This document shows positions 26,342 through 35,934 of a DNA stretch of 64,000 nucleotides, in pieces (within the stretch, counting starts at the first letter, position 1; each line of letters begins with the position of its first letter). Origin of the DNA: an uncultured Dehalococcoidia bacterium (GTDB taxonomy: Bacteria > Chloroflexota > Dehalococcoidia > Lucifugimonadales > UBA3495); the NCBI GenBank assembly GCA_958296445.1, contig OY282565.1:1343936-1407935 (forward strand), given 5' to 3'. The notes below the pieces were generated by a model, which made no database searches, had not been told where the DNA came from, and saw only the letters and a list, made by a program, of their open reading frames with translations. Position numbers and translations under genes: made by a program.

Positions 26342-28062
26342 CTACGGTTCAAAGGAGTATTCCACTTCCCAAGTGTGCCTGTAACCCGTCTCTTCAAATA
26401 TGGTCTGTCCAGTCCCGATTATGCTTATGGCGTATTCCGGCAGTTCCCTAACCGCCAGGCAAGTGTCGCCACTCCTCCAGCCATATCTGTCGAAAGGGAA
26501 GTCAAGGTTGTGAAAGCCGCGCTGCTTCATATCTTCCGGCAAGTCATTCGGGTTGACCGGAATTGCGTACAAGAAGAACCAAATATCCACGTCTGCCTGA
26601 GTGCAGGGGCTTTTGACGTAGATCAGCCGGTTTTCGTCTAGGTAGACGTCATAACCGGGGGGAATCATTGACGGGCCACCCGCTGCGATAATTTCTTCTA
26701 CGTAACTGTCATTATGGAACGGGCTGAAGCGAATTGGAGCAACGTCGGGGTTGATGACGTGGACATTTCCTGAAAGCGTCACTACGTAAAGCAACCCGTC
26801 CTGTTCCAATATGGATGTAATGATGCCCTCGGCTCTAAAAATCCGCTCCGGCGTCCAGGTTTCATAGTCGAACCGGTCAATCACAGGGCCATCCTCTTTA
26901 CTGCCGATGGCGCTATACGCTACATAGACGCCCTGTTGGTTGGCATAAGCATAAGTTGAAGAGGTGCCTTGTAGCACGGCCACCGGCTCGATTACATTCT
27001 CTTCAGGGGGAGCCTCATTAGTTCCCCAGAAAGGATAGCCATAGAAGCCGCCTTGCTTTATGGCATTCAGTTCTTCCAAGTGTCCCTCGGTCGCCAATCC
27101 GCCATCCACATCGTTGTCTGCCCCGTAGATTGTTCCGTCCGGGGCTATGGAGATTCCGTAGGTGTTGCGGATGCCGGTTGCGTAAACCTCGACTTCATTG
27201 CTGGGAGGTCGGAAACGGGCTACTGTTCCCATCAGGTCCGTCCGGCGCTGGTGTGCCGCAAGCTCTTCGGCGTGAGTTAAAATATATCCTTGCCCTTTCC
27301 AGTGCATTGGATGCCCAATGCTAATGTACACATACGTGCCGTCGTTGGTCAGTCCGTTTGGAGCGTGTGCGCTATCCCAAGCTATAATTTTGTCTGCCAC
27401 TATTTGCCGGTCGCTTAGTCCGCCTGAATTTTGGATGCCGAAAGAAAGGATTTGCGCGCTGGCGCGGCTAAAGAATTCCGTTTCCATATCGGAAGGCCAG
27501 CGTCTACATCCGGGGACGGGCTCCCCCGCCAGCTCTTCATGCAACTGACAGACGTTGCCCATCTCGCTCACGTAAAGGCGTCCATCCAGCACAGTCAAAC
27601 CTCGCGGCAGGGTCAGCCCTTCCAGGACTGTAGTTACGGTTCCGGTTTTAATGTTCAGCAGCCGGATACGGCCATCCCAATCGGACAGATATATCCGGTC
27701 ATCGTCCAGCAACGCTGCCGCCAACAACTGCCCGCCCACGCTGAATTTATTGCAATAACCGCTTTCGCCGCAGGGCTCTGGTGCAGTTATTAGAACGTTA
27801 GTGCGGGGGGGGTAAAAGTAACTGCCGCAGTCTTCTCAGCCGCGGGGGTGGCATCGGTCGCAGGAGTAGCCATAGCCGCGGGTGGCGGTGTAGGCGTTTC
27901 AGCCGTTATTGTGGGGGGAGACGTTATCGTTGGGACATACGTGGCGGTGGGGGGCGGGACGAGGGTGGCCCTGGCCGGCGGGGTGGGCGTATCGGCGGCG
28001 CACCCGGCTAGGAACAGGATTGCAGCCGACATTAGAGGCAGCCATCTTAGCACTGCTGGCAT
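26342..28062 (-). pseudogene. Beta-propeller lipoprotein (glucose/sorbosone-dehydrogenase-like), split at a C8 tract
   Basis: Two ORFs that read as one gene. The upstream part (28062-27790) encodes a lipoprotein signal (lipobox LAGC) and a Pro/Thr linker of about 60 residues, then stops. The downstream part (27739-26342, 465 residues from an internal GTG) begins inside a beta-propeller (DDDRIYLSDWDGRIRLLN, NGLTNDGTYVY, ATGIRNTYGISIAPDG). One extra C in the run of eight C residues (27805-27812) would join them in frame, with no stop codon before the propeller. The cause is a sequencing or assembly error, a true frameshift, or slippage-based phase variation. The propeller looks like the GSDH/PQQ-type fold, exported. 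Confidence 0.75.
27805..27812 (-). repeat. Homopolymer tract at reading-frame break
   Basis: Eight C residues on the coding strand at the point where the signal/linker ORF and the propeller ORF lose frame. A nine-base tract restores one continuous gene. Confidence 0.7.
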
Positions 28063-28122
28063 TGGGAGTCTCCGTGGCGGGATGATGGCAAGGGCGTTAT
28101 AGCGGGCTATGGCGGTTGCGGG

Positions 28123-28701
28123 TCAGGCATTGTTGGGTTTCTTTGTTGCTAGGGACTCTAGGAGGCCGCCGCTGTAGGAGGAGTCCTCTAGGCCGCGTTG
28201 CATTCCGCGGAGGTAGGCTATCTGGCCGCCGTGCTGGTTGAATTCCCAGAGCAGTTGCTGGCACATATTGGCGAGGGTCATTGCGCCGCCGCGGGGGTTG
28301 GTTACGGTTGGGTTGTCGAAGTCGGCGTCGCTGCGGGCGGCTAGGTAGCGTTGGGCGGATTCTAGGGATGCGGCGGCGTATTCGAGCAGGTCGGTTGTGT
28401 TGGGGGTTTGGAAGGCGCGGAGTTGGTCAGGGGCGTAGCCGTAGCCGGTGTCGTTGGGGTCGGTCGCTTCTTGGCCTAGGCGGGCGGCCCAGCCTTGTTC
28501 CCATAGCTGGGGGGCGTTCTGTAGCCGGGAGTGGATCCAGCGATCTAGGGTGCGCCCGTAGTGCCAGACTAGGAAGCCGATGGACGAGCATTGGGGGGTT
28601 GGCATCCAGCGCATTTCGGCGTCGGACAGGCCGTTTACCGAGCGGAGCATGGCGTTGTAGTGCTGGTCTAGGCAGGCGGATACGAAGTGGCTTAGTTGCA
28701 T
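28123..28701 (-). CDS. DinB-family protein
   Basis: A 192-residue four-helix-bundle protein of the DinB/YfiT metal-dependent superfamily. The expected histidines are in FVSACLDQHYNAM, IGFLVWHYGRTLDRWIH and EFNQHGGQIAYLRG. Members include thiol transferases and uncharacterised enzymes. AGGAAA lies seven bases before the ATG. It stands alone upstream of the propeller lipoprotein. The specific reaction is unknown. Confidence 0.8.
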   Translation of the reverse strand: MQLSHFVSACLDQHYNAMLRSVNGLSDAEMRWMPTPQCSSIGFLVWHYGRTLDRWIHSRLQNAPQLWEQGWAARLGQEATDPNDTGYGYAPDQLRAFQTPNTTDLLEYAAASLESAQRYLAARSDADFDNPTVTNPRGGAMTLANMCQQLLWEFNQHGGQIAYLRGMQRGLEDSSYSGGLLESLATKKPNNA

Positions 28702-28724
28702 GGGTGTTTCCTTTGGGTGGGTGA

Positions 28725-28960
28725 TGGTGGGATTCTTCGCTTTGCTCAGAATGACAGATAGTTGCTTAGGATGACGGGCGGTTGCTCGGAGTGACGGGCG
28801 GTTGCTCGGAGTGACGGGCGGTTGCTTAGGATTGCGGGCGGTTGCTTAGGATGACGGGCGGTTTGTAGACTTGGGGGAAGGGAAGGTTCTGGCGGCGCAG
28901 GGTGGGATTCTTCGCTTTGCTCAGAATGACAGGTGGTTGCTTAGAGGGATGGGCGGGGTG
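28725..28960. repeat. Dispersed repeat cluster
   Basis: Two TTCGCTTTGCTCAGAATGA copies (28733, 28910) bracket five tandem 23-24-base fragments of the form GACGGGCGGTTGCTCGGAGT. It fills most of the 327-base gap. Confidence 0.75.
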
Positions 28961-29028
28961 GTGGGAATCGGCCACGCTGGGGTGGGCGTGGCCGATTCCG
29001 GGGGTGGGGTCTGCGGTGGTAGGTGGGG

Positions 29029-29949
29029 TTAGTCGTCGCGGTCGGCGTCGCCTTCTAGACGGTCGCCTAGTTCGCTTAGGAAGGCTTCGATTTCGGGGGA
29101 CAGGGTTGGGGCTGAGCCGGTGCGCTCCGGGGAGGTGGAGGAGCTTTCTACGGTTAGCTGGGAGTCGTAGTATTGCTCCATTTGCTGGATTAGGGTTTTT
29201 AGCTCGGAGTTGCGGTCAACGGTGGCGTTTAGCTCGCGGTACTGGCGCTGGCCGCGGCGCACCGGGGCTAGGTCGGGGGGGATGTTTTCGTAGACTGAGG
29301 AGAGGACTTCGATCATTCGGGAGGTGCCGGCGTAGTCCTCTTCCAGTTGGACGTATTGGGGCAGGTGCACCATAAAGTTGATGGTTTCGATTTGGTCGCG
29401 CTCTATGCCCTCGGAGAGGAGGTTCATTATGGTGGTGGGCCCTTGGTAGGTGCTTTGGGAGAGCTTGAAGTTGGGCACCGGGCGCTTTTGCTCTACGGAG
29501 CCTAGGGAGCCGGTGACCAGCAGGGGGCGGGTGTGCGGGACGGCGTCGTACATTGCGCCGACGCGGCAGTAGCGCTTGACGCCGAAGTAGCGGACTACTT
29601 CTAGGATGGAGTCGGTGTAGTCCTCGCCGTTGGAGTGGGGTTCCAAGAGGTGAAGGAACAGGTAGTCGGGGCCGTTTTCGGTGGTGGCGTAGCGGATGGT
29701 GCTGTTGGGAATTTTGACTTGGCGGGCGCCGTCAACTAGGCGCATATTGGGGCGGTAGCGGGTGAAGTCGAAGAAGTTGCCTGGGCGGTGGAGGCGGCCG
29801 AGGTCTTTGGACCCCATAAAGCGCTCCAGCCGGTTGAGGGTGAGGGTGCCGACGCTGCCGACGTCCACCCACGGGCGAATCATGGCGAAGGCGTGGGGGG
29901 CCTTCAGTTCGGGTACGGGTTCGTTTATTTCAAAGTCGCCTACTCGCAT
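29029..29949 (-). CDS. PAC2-family protein
   Basis: A 306-residue protein resembling the PAC2 (proteasome assembly chaperone 2) family that is widespread in Actinobacteria and Chloroflexota. Family-like segments are AFAMIRPWVDVGSVGTLTL near residue 20 and DYLFLHLLEPHS near 95. There is also a nucleoside-phosphorylase-like core (YFGVKRYCRVGAMYDAVPHTRP) and a predicted coiled coil near the C-terminus with an acidic tail. The bacterial function is not established. It stands alone, bordered by repeats on both sides. Confidence 0.75.
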   Translation of the reverse strand: MRVGDFEINEPVPELKAPHAFAMIRPWVDVGSVGTLTLNRLERFMGSKDLGRLHRPGNFFDFTRYRPNMRLVDGARQVKIPNSTIRYATTENGPDYLFLHLLEPHSNGEDYTDSILEVVRYFGVKRYCRVGAMYDAVPHTRPLLVTGSLGSVEQKRPVPNFKLSQSTYQGPTTIMNLLSEGIERDQIETINFMVHLPQYVQLEEDYAGTSRMIEVLSSVYENIPPDLAPVRRGQRQYRELNATVDRNSELKTLIQQMEQYYDSQLTVESSSTSPERTGSAPTLSPEIEAFLSELGDRLEGDADRDD

Positions 29950-29989
29950 AGACCTATATTGCCAGAATTGTTGGCGGTTTTCAAGTGTT

Positions 29990-30890
29990 GGTTGGGGGGA
30001 CGGGGGGTGATTTTGCGATTTTCTCCCGGTTTGTCTGAATCAGGATTTTCAGGATTAAAGGATTTACCGGATGGGGCAATTCTGATTCAGGCAATCTTGG
30101 TTTGAGAGAATTGCGAGATTCGCCTTTGCCGCTTTGGGGGGCGTGGGGGTGATTTTGCGATTTCTCCCGGTTTGTCTGAATCAGGATTTTCAGGATTAAA
30201 GGATTTACCGGATGGGGGAATTCTGATTTAGGCAATCTTGGTTTGAGAGAATTGCGAGATTCGCCTTTGCCGCTTTGGGGGATGGGAAGGGTCTGGCGGG
30301 TAAGGTGGGGTTCTTCGCTTTGCTCAGAATGACAGGGTTTTGCCTCGGAATGACAGGGTTTTGCTCAGGGTGACGGGGGCGGGGGTGATTTTGCGATTTT
30401 CTCCCGATTTGTCTGAATCAGGATTTTCAGGATTAAAGGATTTACCGGATGGGGGGATTTTGATTCAGGCAATCTTGGCTTGAGAGAATTGCGAGATTCG
30501 CCTTTGCCGCTTTGGGGGATGGGAAGGGTCTGGCGGGTAAGGTGGGGTTCTTCGCTTTGCTCAGAATGACAGGTATTTGCCTCAGGGTGACGGGGGCGGG
30601 CGTGATTTTGCGATTTCTCCCGGTTTGTCTGAATCAGGATTTTCAGGATTAAAGGATTTACCGGATGGGGGAATTCTGATTTAGGCAATCTTGGTTTGAG
30701 AGAATTGCGAGATTCGCCTTTGCCGCTTTGGGGGGCGGGAAGGGTCTGGCGGACAAGGTGGGGTTCTTCGCTTTGCTCAGAATGACAGGGCTTTGCTCAG
30801 AATGACAGGGCTTTGCCTCAGAATGACAGGTATTTGCCTCGGAATGACGGACGGGCAGAATGACAGACGGCGGGAGTAATTTCGCAATTT
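29990..30890. repeat. Large composite repeat array, about four units
   Basis: A unit of roughly 150-230 bases occurs about four times (starting near 29995, 30145, 30380 and 30600). Each is GATTTTGCGATTTTCTCCCG, then TCTGAATCAGGATTTTCAGG ... ATTTACCGGATGGGG, then TTGAGAGAATTGCGAGATTC. Three end with a TTCGCTTTGCTCAGAATGA core (30312, 30550, 30765). ORFs in this block are repeat translations. Confidence 0.85.
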
Positions 30891-30924
30891 GCTCTAGCGC
30901 AGTTCGAGGTTCTCTCTGCTTGGG

Positions 30925-31030
30925 TTTCCGCCCCCACCCTAGCCCTCCCCCGGATGGGGAAGGGATTTCGTATTGGGTTTCCGCCCCCACCCTAGCCCTC
31001 CCCCGGAGGGGGAGGGGATTTCGCAATTTT
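30925..31030. repeat. Two CCTCCCCC/GGGGGAGG hairpin repeats
   Basis: Two tandem copies of CCACCCTAGCCCTCCCCCGG followed by the complementary GAGGGGGAGGGG arm, each with a GGGTTTCCGCCCC leader; the first copy is slightly decayed. The same hairpin recurs at about ten sites in the window. Confidence 0.75.
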
Positions 31031-31034
31031 CCGG

Positions 31035-31793
31035 TTATTGGTTTAGGAGGGAGTCGGCGGAGCCTAGGCCCTCTAGGGATAGGCCGTAGCCTAGTAGGTC
31101 TTGCATTTGGCGTTTGATGTGTTGGGTGGTGGCTACTCGGGTGTAGCGTAGGACTAGGTCGGATTTTTGGGCTATTTGTTCGGCTAGTTCCCAGGCTCGG
31201 GGTAGGAGGGTTTGGGGGGGCAGGACTTCGCTTACTAGGCCGAGTTGCTGGGCTTCTTGGGCGGGTATGGATTGGCCGGTTAGGAGGAAGTAGCGTGCGC
31301 GGTTGGGGCCTAGTAGCATTGGGTAGACTATGTGAACGCCGTCGCCGGGGACTAGGTTGCTCATGAAGTGGCCGGAGTCTTGGAAGGCGGCGGTGTCGGC
31401 GGCCAGCACTATGTCGCAGAGCAGGGGGATTTCGGAGTGGCGCAGGGCGGGGCCGTTGACGGCGGCGATCATCGGGACTTCGATGTCTAGGAGGTTGGTT
31501 AGGAGGCGCTTGCCTTCCCAATAGGTTTTGTCCCATTCTTGGGGGCTTCGCTTGGGGGCGCCGGCGGCGGTGCCTTGGGGGCCGGAAAAGGCGTCGCCGG
31601 TGCCTGTGAGGATGATGACGCGGTTTTGGCGGTCGCTGCCGATGTCGGCGAAGGCGCGGGGAAATTCCTCGTGGGGGCCGGCACCCCATTGTAGGGGGCC
31701 GTTGTTGGTGTGGAAGGTGATTTGGAGGATGCCGTTGCGCCGCTCGAAGCGGATGTTTTGGTATTGGTCGGCGTATTGCTCGAGAGAGGCCAC
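31035..31793 (-). CDS. Enoyl-CoA hydratase/isomerase-family protein
   Basis: A 252-residue crotonase-fold protein. The family core is visible (ILQITFHTNN, VIILTGTGDAFSGP, VPMIAAVNGPALRHSEIPLLCDIVLAADTA split at the oxyanion-hole region). The usual Gly-Gly pair of the oxyanion hole is replaced by ALRHSEIP and the catalytic glutamates are not obvious, so hydratase activity is uncertain. It may be a hydrolase or isomerase of the superfamily. The start is GTG at 31793 with AGGAG seven bases upstream. Confidence 0.8.
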   Translation of the reverse strand: MASLEQYADQYQNIRFERRNGILQITFHTNNGPLQWGAGPHEEFPRAFADIGSDRQNRVIILTGTGDAFSGPQGTAAGAPKRSPQEWDKTYWEGKRLLTNLLDIEVPMIAAVNGPALRHSEIPLLCDIVLAADTAAFQDSGHFMSNLVPGDGVHIVYPMLLGPNRARYFLLTGQSIPAQEAQQLGLVSEVLPPQTLLPRAWELAEQIAQKSDLVLRYTRVATTQHIKRQMQDLLGYGLSLEGLGSADSLLNQ

Positions 31794-31859
31794 GGGTTTG
31801 CTCCTGCGTTGGCGGATGGGTCAACGGCGGGTTGGCGAGGGTATGTTAGGGGCGCGGTT

Positions 31860-32440
31860 TTTTTGATTTCTCTCCCATTTCCCCCCATTTTCTCCCATTT
31901 TGGGGTGATGGTTGGGTTGGGGGCGTTGTCTGAATCAGGGTTTTTGGGATTCGGGGATTGGGGGGATAGTTCTGATTTCCCCCATTTTGGAGTGATGGAC
32001 GGGTTGGGTTTATTGTCTGAATCAGGATTTTCAGGATTAAAGGATTGGCAGGATAGTTCTGATGGTTCTGGCAGTCTTGCGATTCCGGTTGGCGGTGTAA
32101 GGGTGCGGGTTGCCGCAGGGGGTAGTTCTGCGGTGAAACGGGCGGGCGGGATTTTTTTGATTTGGTTGGACATTTTCGGACATTTTCGGACAATTGGGCT
32201 GGTTGGGGCGGGTTGTTTGGGGTTGCTGGGTATTATGTTAGAGAGTTGTCATCGGGGTTGGCAAGGGGTTGGTGTCATCAATTTGGGGTGCGTGGGGGGT
32301 GGTGCGAGTAAAGCAGTTGCCCGTGGTCGGGCGTATTTGCGGGGGGTGGGGTGGGGGCCGCCGGTTGCCAGTAATGCGGCCGCCCGTGTTCAGCCGTTTA
32401 TGCGAGGGGCGGGCGCACGGCAGTGCGCCCCTACGACGGG
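31860..32440. repeat. Decayed repeats and a REP palindrome in a 770-base gap
   Basis: Two related blocks of CCCATTTT...GTCTGAATCAG (31925 and 32010) followed by ATTAAAGGATTGGCAGG, then unexplained G/T-rich sequence, and a GGGCGCACGGCAGTGCGCCC palindrome at 32408-32430. No gene is credible here. Confidence 0.6.
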
Positions 32441-32566
32441 GGATGGGCAGGGTTATGCGGGGGGGATGACGAAGGTGGGTGGGGACGGGGTACGGATTTG
32501 GGAGTGATGGGCCGGGGGGGTTGGGGGGGCGCATAAGGTGGTTATGCGCCCCTGGTTGGGGTGGGG

Positions 32567-33229
32567 TTAGCGGGTTGCGGCGGGGATTTTGGGGGTTTCG
32601 GGTTCGGGGTGGCGGGTTGGGGCGGTGGGGGGGGCGTGGCTTAGGAAGGGGGTTTTGGCGGCGGCGGGCTGGCTGGCGGTTACGTGGTCGGTTACGAAGT
32701 TGGCTACGTCGCGGTGGAGGGTGTCGGTTAGGTTGCAGTTGCGGAGGAGGTCGAAGCCGTTGTCCATTTCTTCGAGCATATGGTGGACTTTGGCGTCGCC
32801 GTGTCGGGCGGCGAGGGCGTAGGCTAGGCCGCGGGGGTCGCGGTTTAGGGCCATTTGCTCTTCGCCGACTTCTTCGAGTTCTACTTCGTAGTCGACTCGG
32901 TCTACGATGGCGAGGGCTTCGGCGGCGCGGCGCCGTTTGTTGCTGACGTCCTTCATAGCGGCGAAAAGGAGGCTTACGGCTTGGGCCGCTTCGTTGAGGA
33001 GGTCGGGGATTTCGACTTGGCGGATGCCGGCGGCTTCCACCAGTTGGCGGGCTTCGAGCAGGGATTGGTCGCGGCGGCGGAGGCTGTCTTCGAACTTGGC
33101 GGCTTTGACCTGCTTTAGGCGCAAGTCTTCGGCTTCGGCGGCCAAGGGTTGGAGGCGGGCCATTTCGCGCTCGGCCATTTCGGCCTGCTTCAATCGCTGT
33201 TGCATGGATTCGTCGAATTCGATTGGCAT
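32567..33229 (-). CDS. Coiled-coil protein of unknown function
   Basis: A 220-residue charged, helical protein with no family I recognise. Residues 1-70 are strongly coiled-coil (QQRLKQAEMAEREMARLQPL ...) and the middle is helical. The last 30 residues are Pro/Thr-rich and probably disordered. ATG at 33229 is preferred, with GAGGGG about eight bases upstream; a GTG three codons earlier is possible. The upstream 250 bases are unusually rich in hairpins. Confidence 0.6.
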   Translation of the reverse strand: MPIEFDESMQQRLKQAEMAEREMARLQPLAAEAEDLRLKQVKAAKFEDSLRRRDQSLLEARQLVEAAGIRQVEIPDLLNEAAQAVSLLFAAMKDVSNKRRRAAEALAIVDRVDYEVELEEVGEEQMALNRDPRGLAYALAARHGDAKVHHMLEEMDNGFDLLRNCNLTDTLHRDVANFVTDHVTASQPAAAKTPFLSHAPPTAPTRHPEPETPKIPAATR

Positions 33230-33394
33230 CACAAACACCCCTCAAACTATGGATAAGTGCTGCGGAAAGGCGCACGTTGCAGGCCGATGGCGGGAAAAGG
33301 CGGTATGATGATAGCCGCCAAGGGACTGATGGGGTCTGCTGTCGAGTCTTGGGCGGGCGCGACGGGACTGCCGCGCGGGACGCAAACCCTCCGT

Positions 33395-33487
33395 GCTGGT
33401 TATTGACGCCCCGGCCCGTTAGGGGTTCGGGGCAAGGTGGGCCGAAATCCGGCGATTCGGCGCGGTGACTGCCCATTAGGGCAGATA
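33395..33487. other. Structured intergenic segment (possible RNA)
   Basis: Three consecutive hairpins without repeats of the common families: GCCCCG/CGGGGC with an inner CCC-GTTA-GGG (about 33408-33433), GCCGAA/TTCGGC (about 33441-33461), and CTGCCC-ATTA-GGGCAG (33469-33484). The similar GTTA and ATTA loops suggest a folded RNA or protein site. A TATGAT at 33304-33309 could be a plus-strand -10 box. I cannot match it to a known RNA family. Confidence 0.35.
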
Positions 33488-33599
33488 ATATGGCTCAACG
33501 GCGTTTGCCGCTTCGCAATCTAATATACCCGGTTGGTTGGGAATTGCGCCGCTTTTTGGGGTACGGGTTTGGCGGAATTTTGCGGGGTTGGGGGGGTGC

Positions 33600-33810
33600 C
33601 GGGGTGGGCTTGGGGGTAAGGGTCTTGCTGGGTAGGGTGGGATTCTTCGCTTTGCTCAGAATGACAGGTGGTTGCTTAGGGTGGCAGGTGGTTGCTTAGG
33701 GTGACGGACGGGGGGAGGGGTTTTGGGTTGGGCTTGGGGGTCTTGCTGGGTAGGTGGGATTCTTCGCTTTGCTCAGAATGACAGACGGTTGCTCAGAATG
33801 ACAGGTGAGA
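33600..33810. repeat. Dispersed repeat pair
   Basis: Two copies of the TTCGCTTTGCTCAGAATGA core (33646, 33762) in near-tandem units that begin GGGGGTAAGGGTCTTGCTGG. The second ends directly against the ribosome-binding site of the next gene. Confidence 0.75.
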
Positions 33811-33821
33811 GGAGGGATTTT

Positions 33822-34949
33822 ATGGCGCGGGCGGCTTTTGTTTATGATGACCGGATGGCGGGGCATGAGCTGCGTAGGGATCATCCTATGCGGCCGGTGC
33901 GGCTGCGGTATACGTATGAGTTGCTGCGGGGGTATGGGGCTTTTGATGTTGAGGAGGCGCGGCTGGTTACTCCTCGCTCGGCGGTTGAGGAGGAATTGGG
34001 GTGGTTGCATACGCCGGAGTATGTTGCGGCGGTGCGGCGGTTGAGCGCGGGGGAGGGGGCGGGGGAGGCGCATCGGTTTAATTTTAGCCAGCAGGGGGAT
34101 AATCCTTATTATCCGGGGATGTATGAGGCGGCGGCGTTGAGTACGGGGGCTAGTTTGCTGGCGGCGGAGCTGGTGGCGGATGGGGTGGTGGAGTGCGCGT
34201 TTAACATTTCCGGGGGGTTGCATCATGCGGCGGCGGGGCAGGCTTCGGGGTTTTGCGTTTTTAATGACCCGGCGCTGGCGGTTCATTATTTTCTGCGGCG
34301 CGGGCTGCGGGTGGCTTATGTGGATGTGGACGCGCATCACGGGGACGGGGTTCAGGATGCGTTTTTCGGGGATGACCGGGTTTTGACGATTTCGGTTCAC
34401 GAGTCGGGGCGATACCTGTTTCCAGGGACGGGGTTTGTGGGGGAGCTGGGGGAGGGGCGGGGGCGGGGGTATTCGGTTAATCTGCCGCTGTTTCCGTATA
34501 CCGGGGATGAGGTGTATCTGGAGGCTTTCCGGCAGGTGGTGCCGCCGTTGGTGCGGGGTTTCGCGCCGGATGTGCTGGTGGCGCAGATGGGGATTGACAG
34601 TTATCACTCGGACCCGCTGACGCATTTGCAACTTACTACGGAGGGTTTTGTGGAGGTGGTGCGGGAGCTGGCGGGGCTGGGGCTGCCGTGGGTGGCGCTG
34701 GGCGGCGGGGGGTATGATTTGATGGCGGTGGCGCGGGCGTGGACGCTGGCGTATGGGGTGATGCTGGGGGTGGAGTGGCCGGATGCGCTGCCGCGGGGGT
34801 TTGCGCTGGAGCATGGGATTGGGCGGTTGCGGGACAGCGGGGCGCCGGAGGTTCCGGCGAATCTGCGGCTGGATATTCGGCGTCATGCGGGGGAGACGGT
34901 GGCGGCGGTTAGGGAGTTGGTGTTTCCGGTGCATGGGGTTGGGGGGTAG
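33822..34949 (+). CDS. Histone-deacetylase-family (AcuC/amidohydrolase-like) protein
   Basis: A 375-residue zinc deacetylase-fold protein. The catalytic features are intact: paired histidines GGLHHAAAG (about 129-137), zinc ligands YVDVDAHHGDGVQDAF (about 166-181) and MGIDSYHSDPLTH, and the terminal GGGGYD loop. Bacterial members deacetylate acetyl-CoA synthetase (AcuC), acetylpolyamines or small amides. The ATG at 33822 has a perfect GAGAGGAGG site and matches the family N-terminus. It is strongly G-rich in codon choice. The regulatory region is occupied by repeat elements. Confidence 0.88.
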   Translation: MARAAFVYDDRMAGHELRRDHPMRPVRLRYTYELLRGYGAFDVEEARLVTPRSAVEEELGWLHTPEYVAAVRRLSAGEGAGEAHRFNFSQQGDNPYYPGMYEAAALSTGASLLAAELVADGVVECAFNISGGLHHAAAGQASGFCVFNDPALAVHYFLRRGLRVAYVDVDAHHGDGVQDAFFGDDRVLTISVHESGRYLFPGTGFVGELGEGRGRGYSVNLPLFPYTGDEVYLEAFRQVVPPLVRGFAPDVLVAQMGIDSYHSDPLTHLQLTTEGFVEVVRELAGLGLPWVALGGGGYDLMAVARAWTLAYGVMLGVEWPDALPRGFALEHGIGRLRDSGAPEVPANLRLDIRRHAGETVAAVRELVFPVHGVGG

Positions 34950-34959
34950 GGGGTTTTTG

Positions 34960-35470
34960 GGGGAAGGGGATGGTTTGGCGGGACTGGGTGGGATTCTTTG
35001 CTTTGCTTGGGATGGCGGGGGGTTGCTTGGGGTGGCGGGGGTTTGCGCGGGATTGGGGGGTAGGGCGGGTTCCGGGCAGTCGCCGGATGCGGTGTGGGGG
35101 CGGATTGGGAACCGCCCCCGGGTTGGGGGAGTTGCGGGGTTTTGCTTTGGCGTTCTGAGCTAAGGGGATGGGCTTGTTGCTTAGGTGGGATTCTTCGCTT
35201 TGCTCAGAATGACAGACGTAGGATTGGGTATGGCAGTAGTTGGGGCGCATAATGGCGCGTCCCTAGGGGGTGGCGGTTGTTGTTGGCGGGGGGACGATAG
35301 GGGTGGTTGCGGAAAATTGCGAAATTGCTTCTGCTGTCTGTCCAGTGCCGGGATTCTTAGCTTTGCTCAGAATCCCGGCTTGGGCGGTGAGACCCTTTGC
35401 TTTGCTCAGGGTGACACTTGGGCGGTTAGGCCCTTTGCTTTGTTCAGGGTGGCGAAGGGGAATTTCGCAA
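34960..35470. repeat. Dispersed repeats in a 530-base gap
   Basis: A decayed core near 34990, a full TTCGCTTTGCTCAGAATGA copy at 35195, and a different arrangement at 35345-35470 (TTAGCTTTGCTCAGAATCCC, TTTGCTTTGCTCAGGGTGA, TTTGCTTTGTTCAGGGTGG). No gene is visible. Confidence 0.65.
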
Positions 35471-35481
35471 TTTTCTTGGAA

Positions 35482-35790
35482 CTAGGCTACCTGCTGTTGG
35501 GGGTTTAGCAGGTTTTTGGCTTCGTCGCCTATGTTGGATTCTATGCTGTCGCGCAGGGTGGAGAAGATGGCTTTGTTGAGGGCCGCCATTAGCCAGCTTT
35601 CGGCGTCGGGGTCGTCCTGATAGCTGTTTTTGAGGGCAATCAGGCGCTGCAACAGACTCAGGTAGTGGTACTGGAGGGGGGTCAGGTCGCGGCTGACTCC
35701 CGCGATGCGCCACTGGCTGATGACTGGCGCGAATTCGGCCTCGGGGCCCATAAGTTCCTGGTCTGCTCGTTGTTCTGGTTGCGCGTTCAT
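35482..35790 (-). CDS. Small protein of unknown function
   Basis: A 102-residue soluble helical protein with no recognised family. A central helical region (PLQYHYLSLLQRLIALKNSY) is followed by an Asp/Glu-rich stretch. The ATG at 35790 has GGAGA five to six bases upstream, better than the two upstream ATGs at 35802 and 35811. It lies between repeat blocks and is transcribed in the same direction as dnaK but well downstream of it. Confidence 0.55.
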   Translation of the reverse strand: MNAQPEQRADQELMGPEAEFAPVISQWRIAGVSRDLTPLQYHYLSLLQRLIALKNSYQDDPDAESWLMAALNKAIFSTLRDSIESNIGDEAKNLLNPQQQVA

Positions 35791-35934
35791 AGTGTTCTCC
35801 ATCCGTTTCAACCGCAGGTTATACCGGATGCTGTCGGCGCCTTTGACGCCCGGGGTGCTAAGGCCATTATAGCAGAGGTTGGGGGGTTGGGGTAACGATT
35901 GAGACGGTTCTTAGGGGGTTTGGTTTTTGTTTGG

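Noticed and set aside
25555..26397. 280-residue minus-strand ORF in the 25.6-26.2 kb region
   Set aside because: It is a translation of the tandem TTCGCTTTGCTCAGAATGA repeats; residues read CHSEQSEESH / VILSKAKNP over and over.
33300..33490. Cobalamin or glycine riboswitch
   Set aside because: Consensus elements of these riboswitches are not present; the genes on both sides have no matching metabolism.
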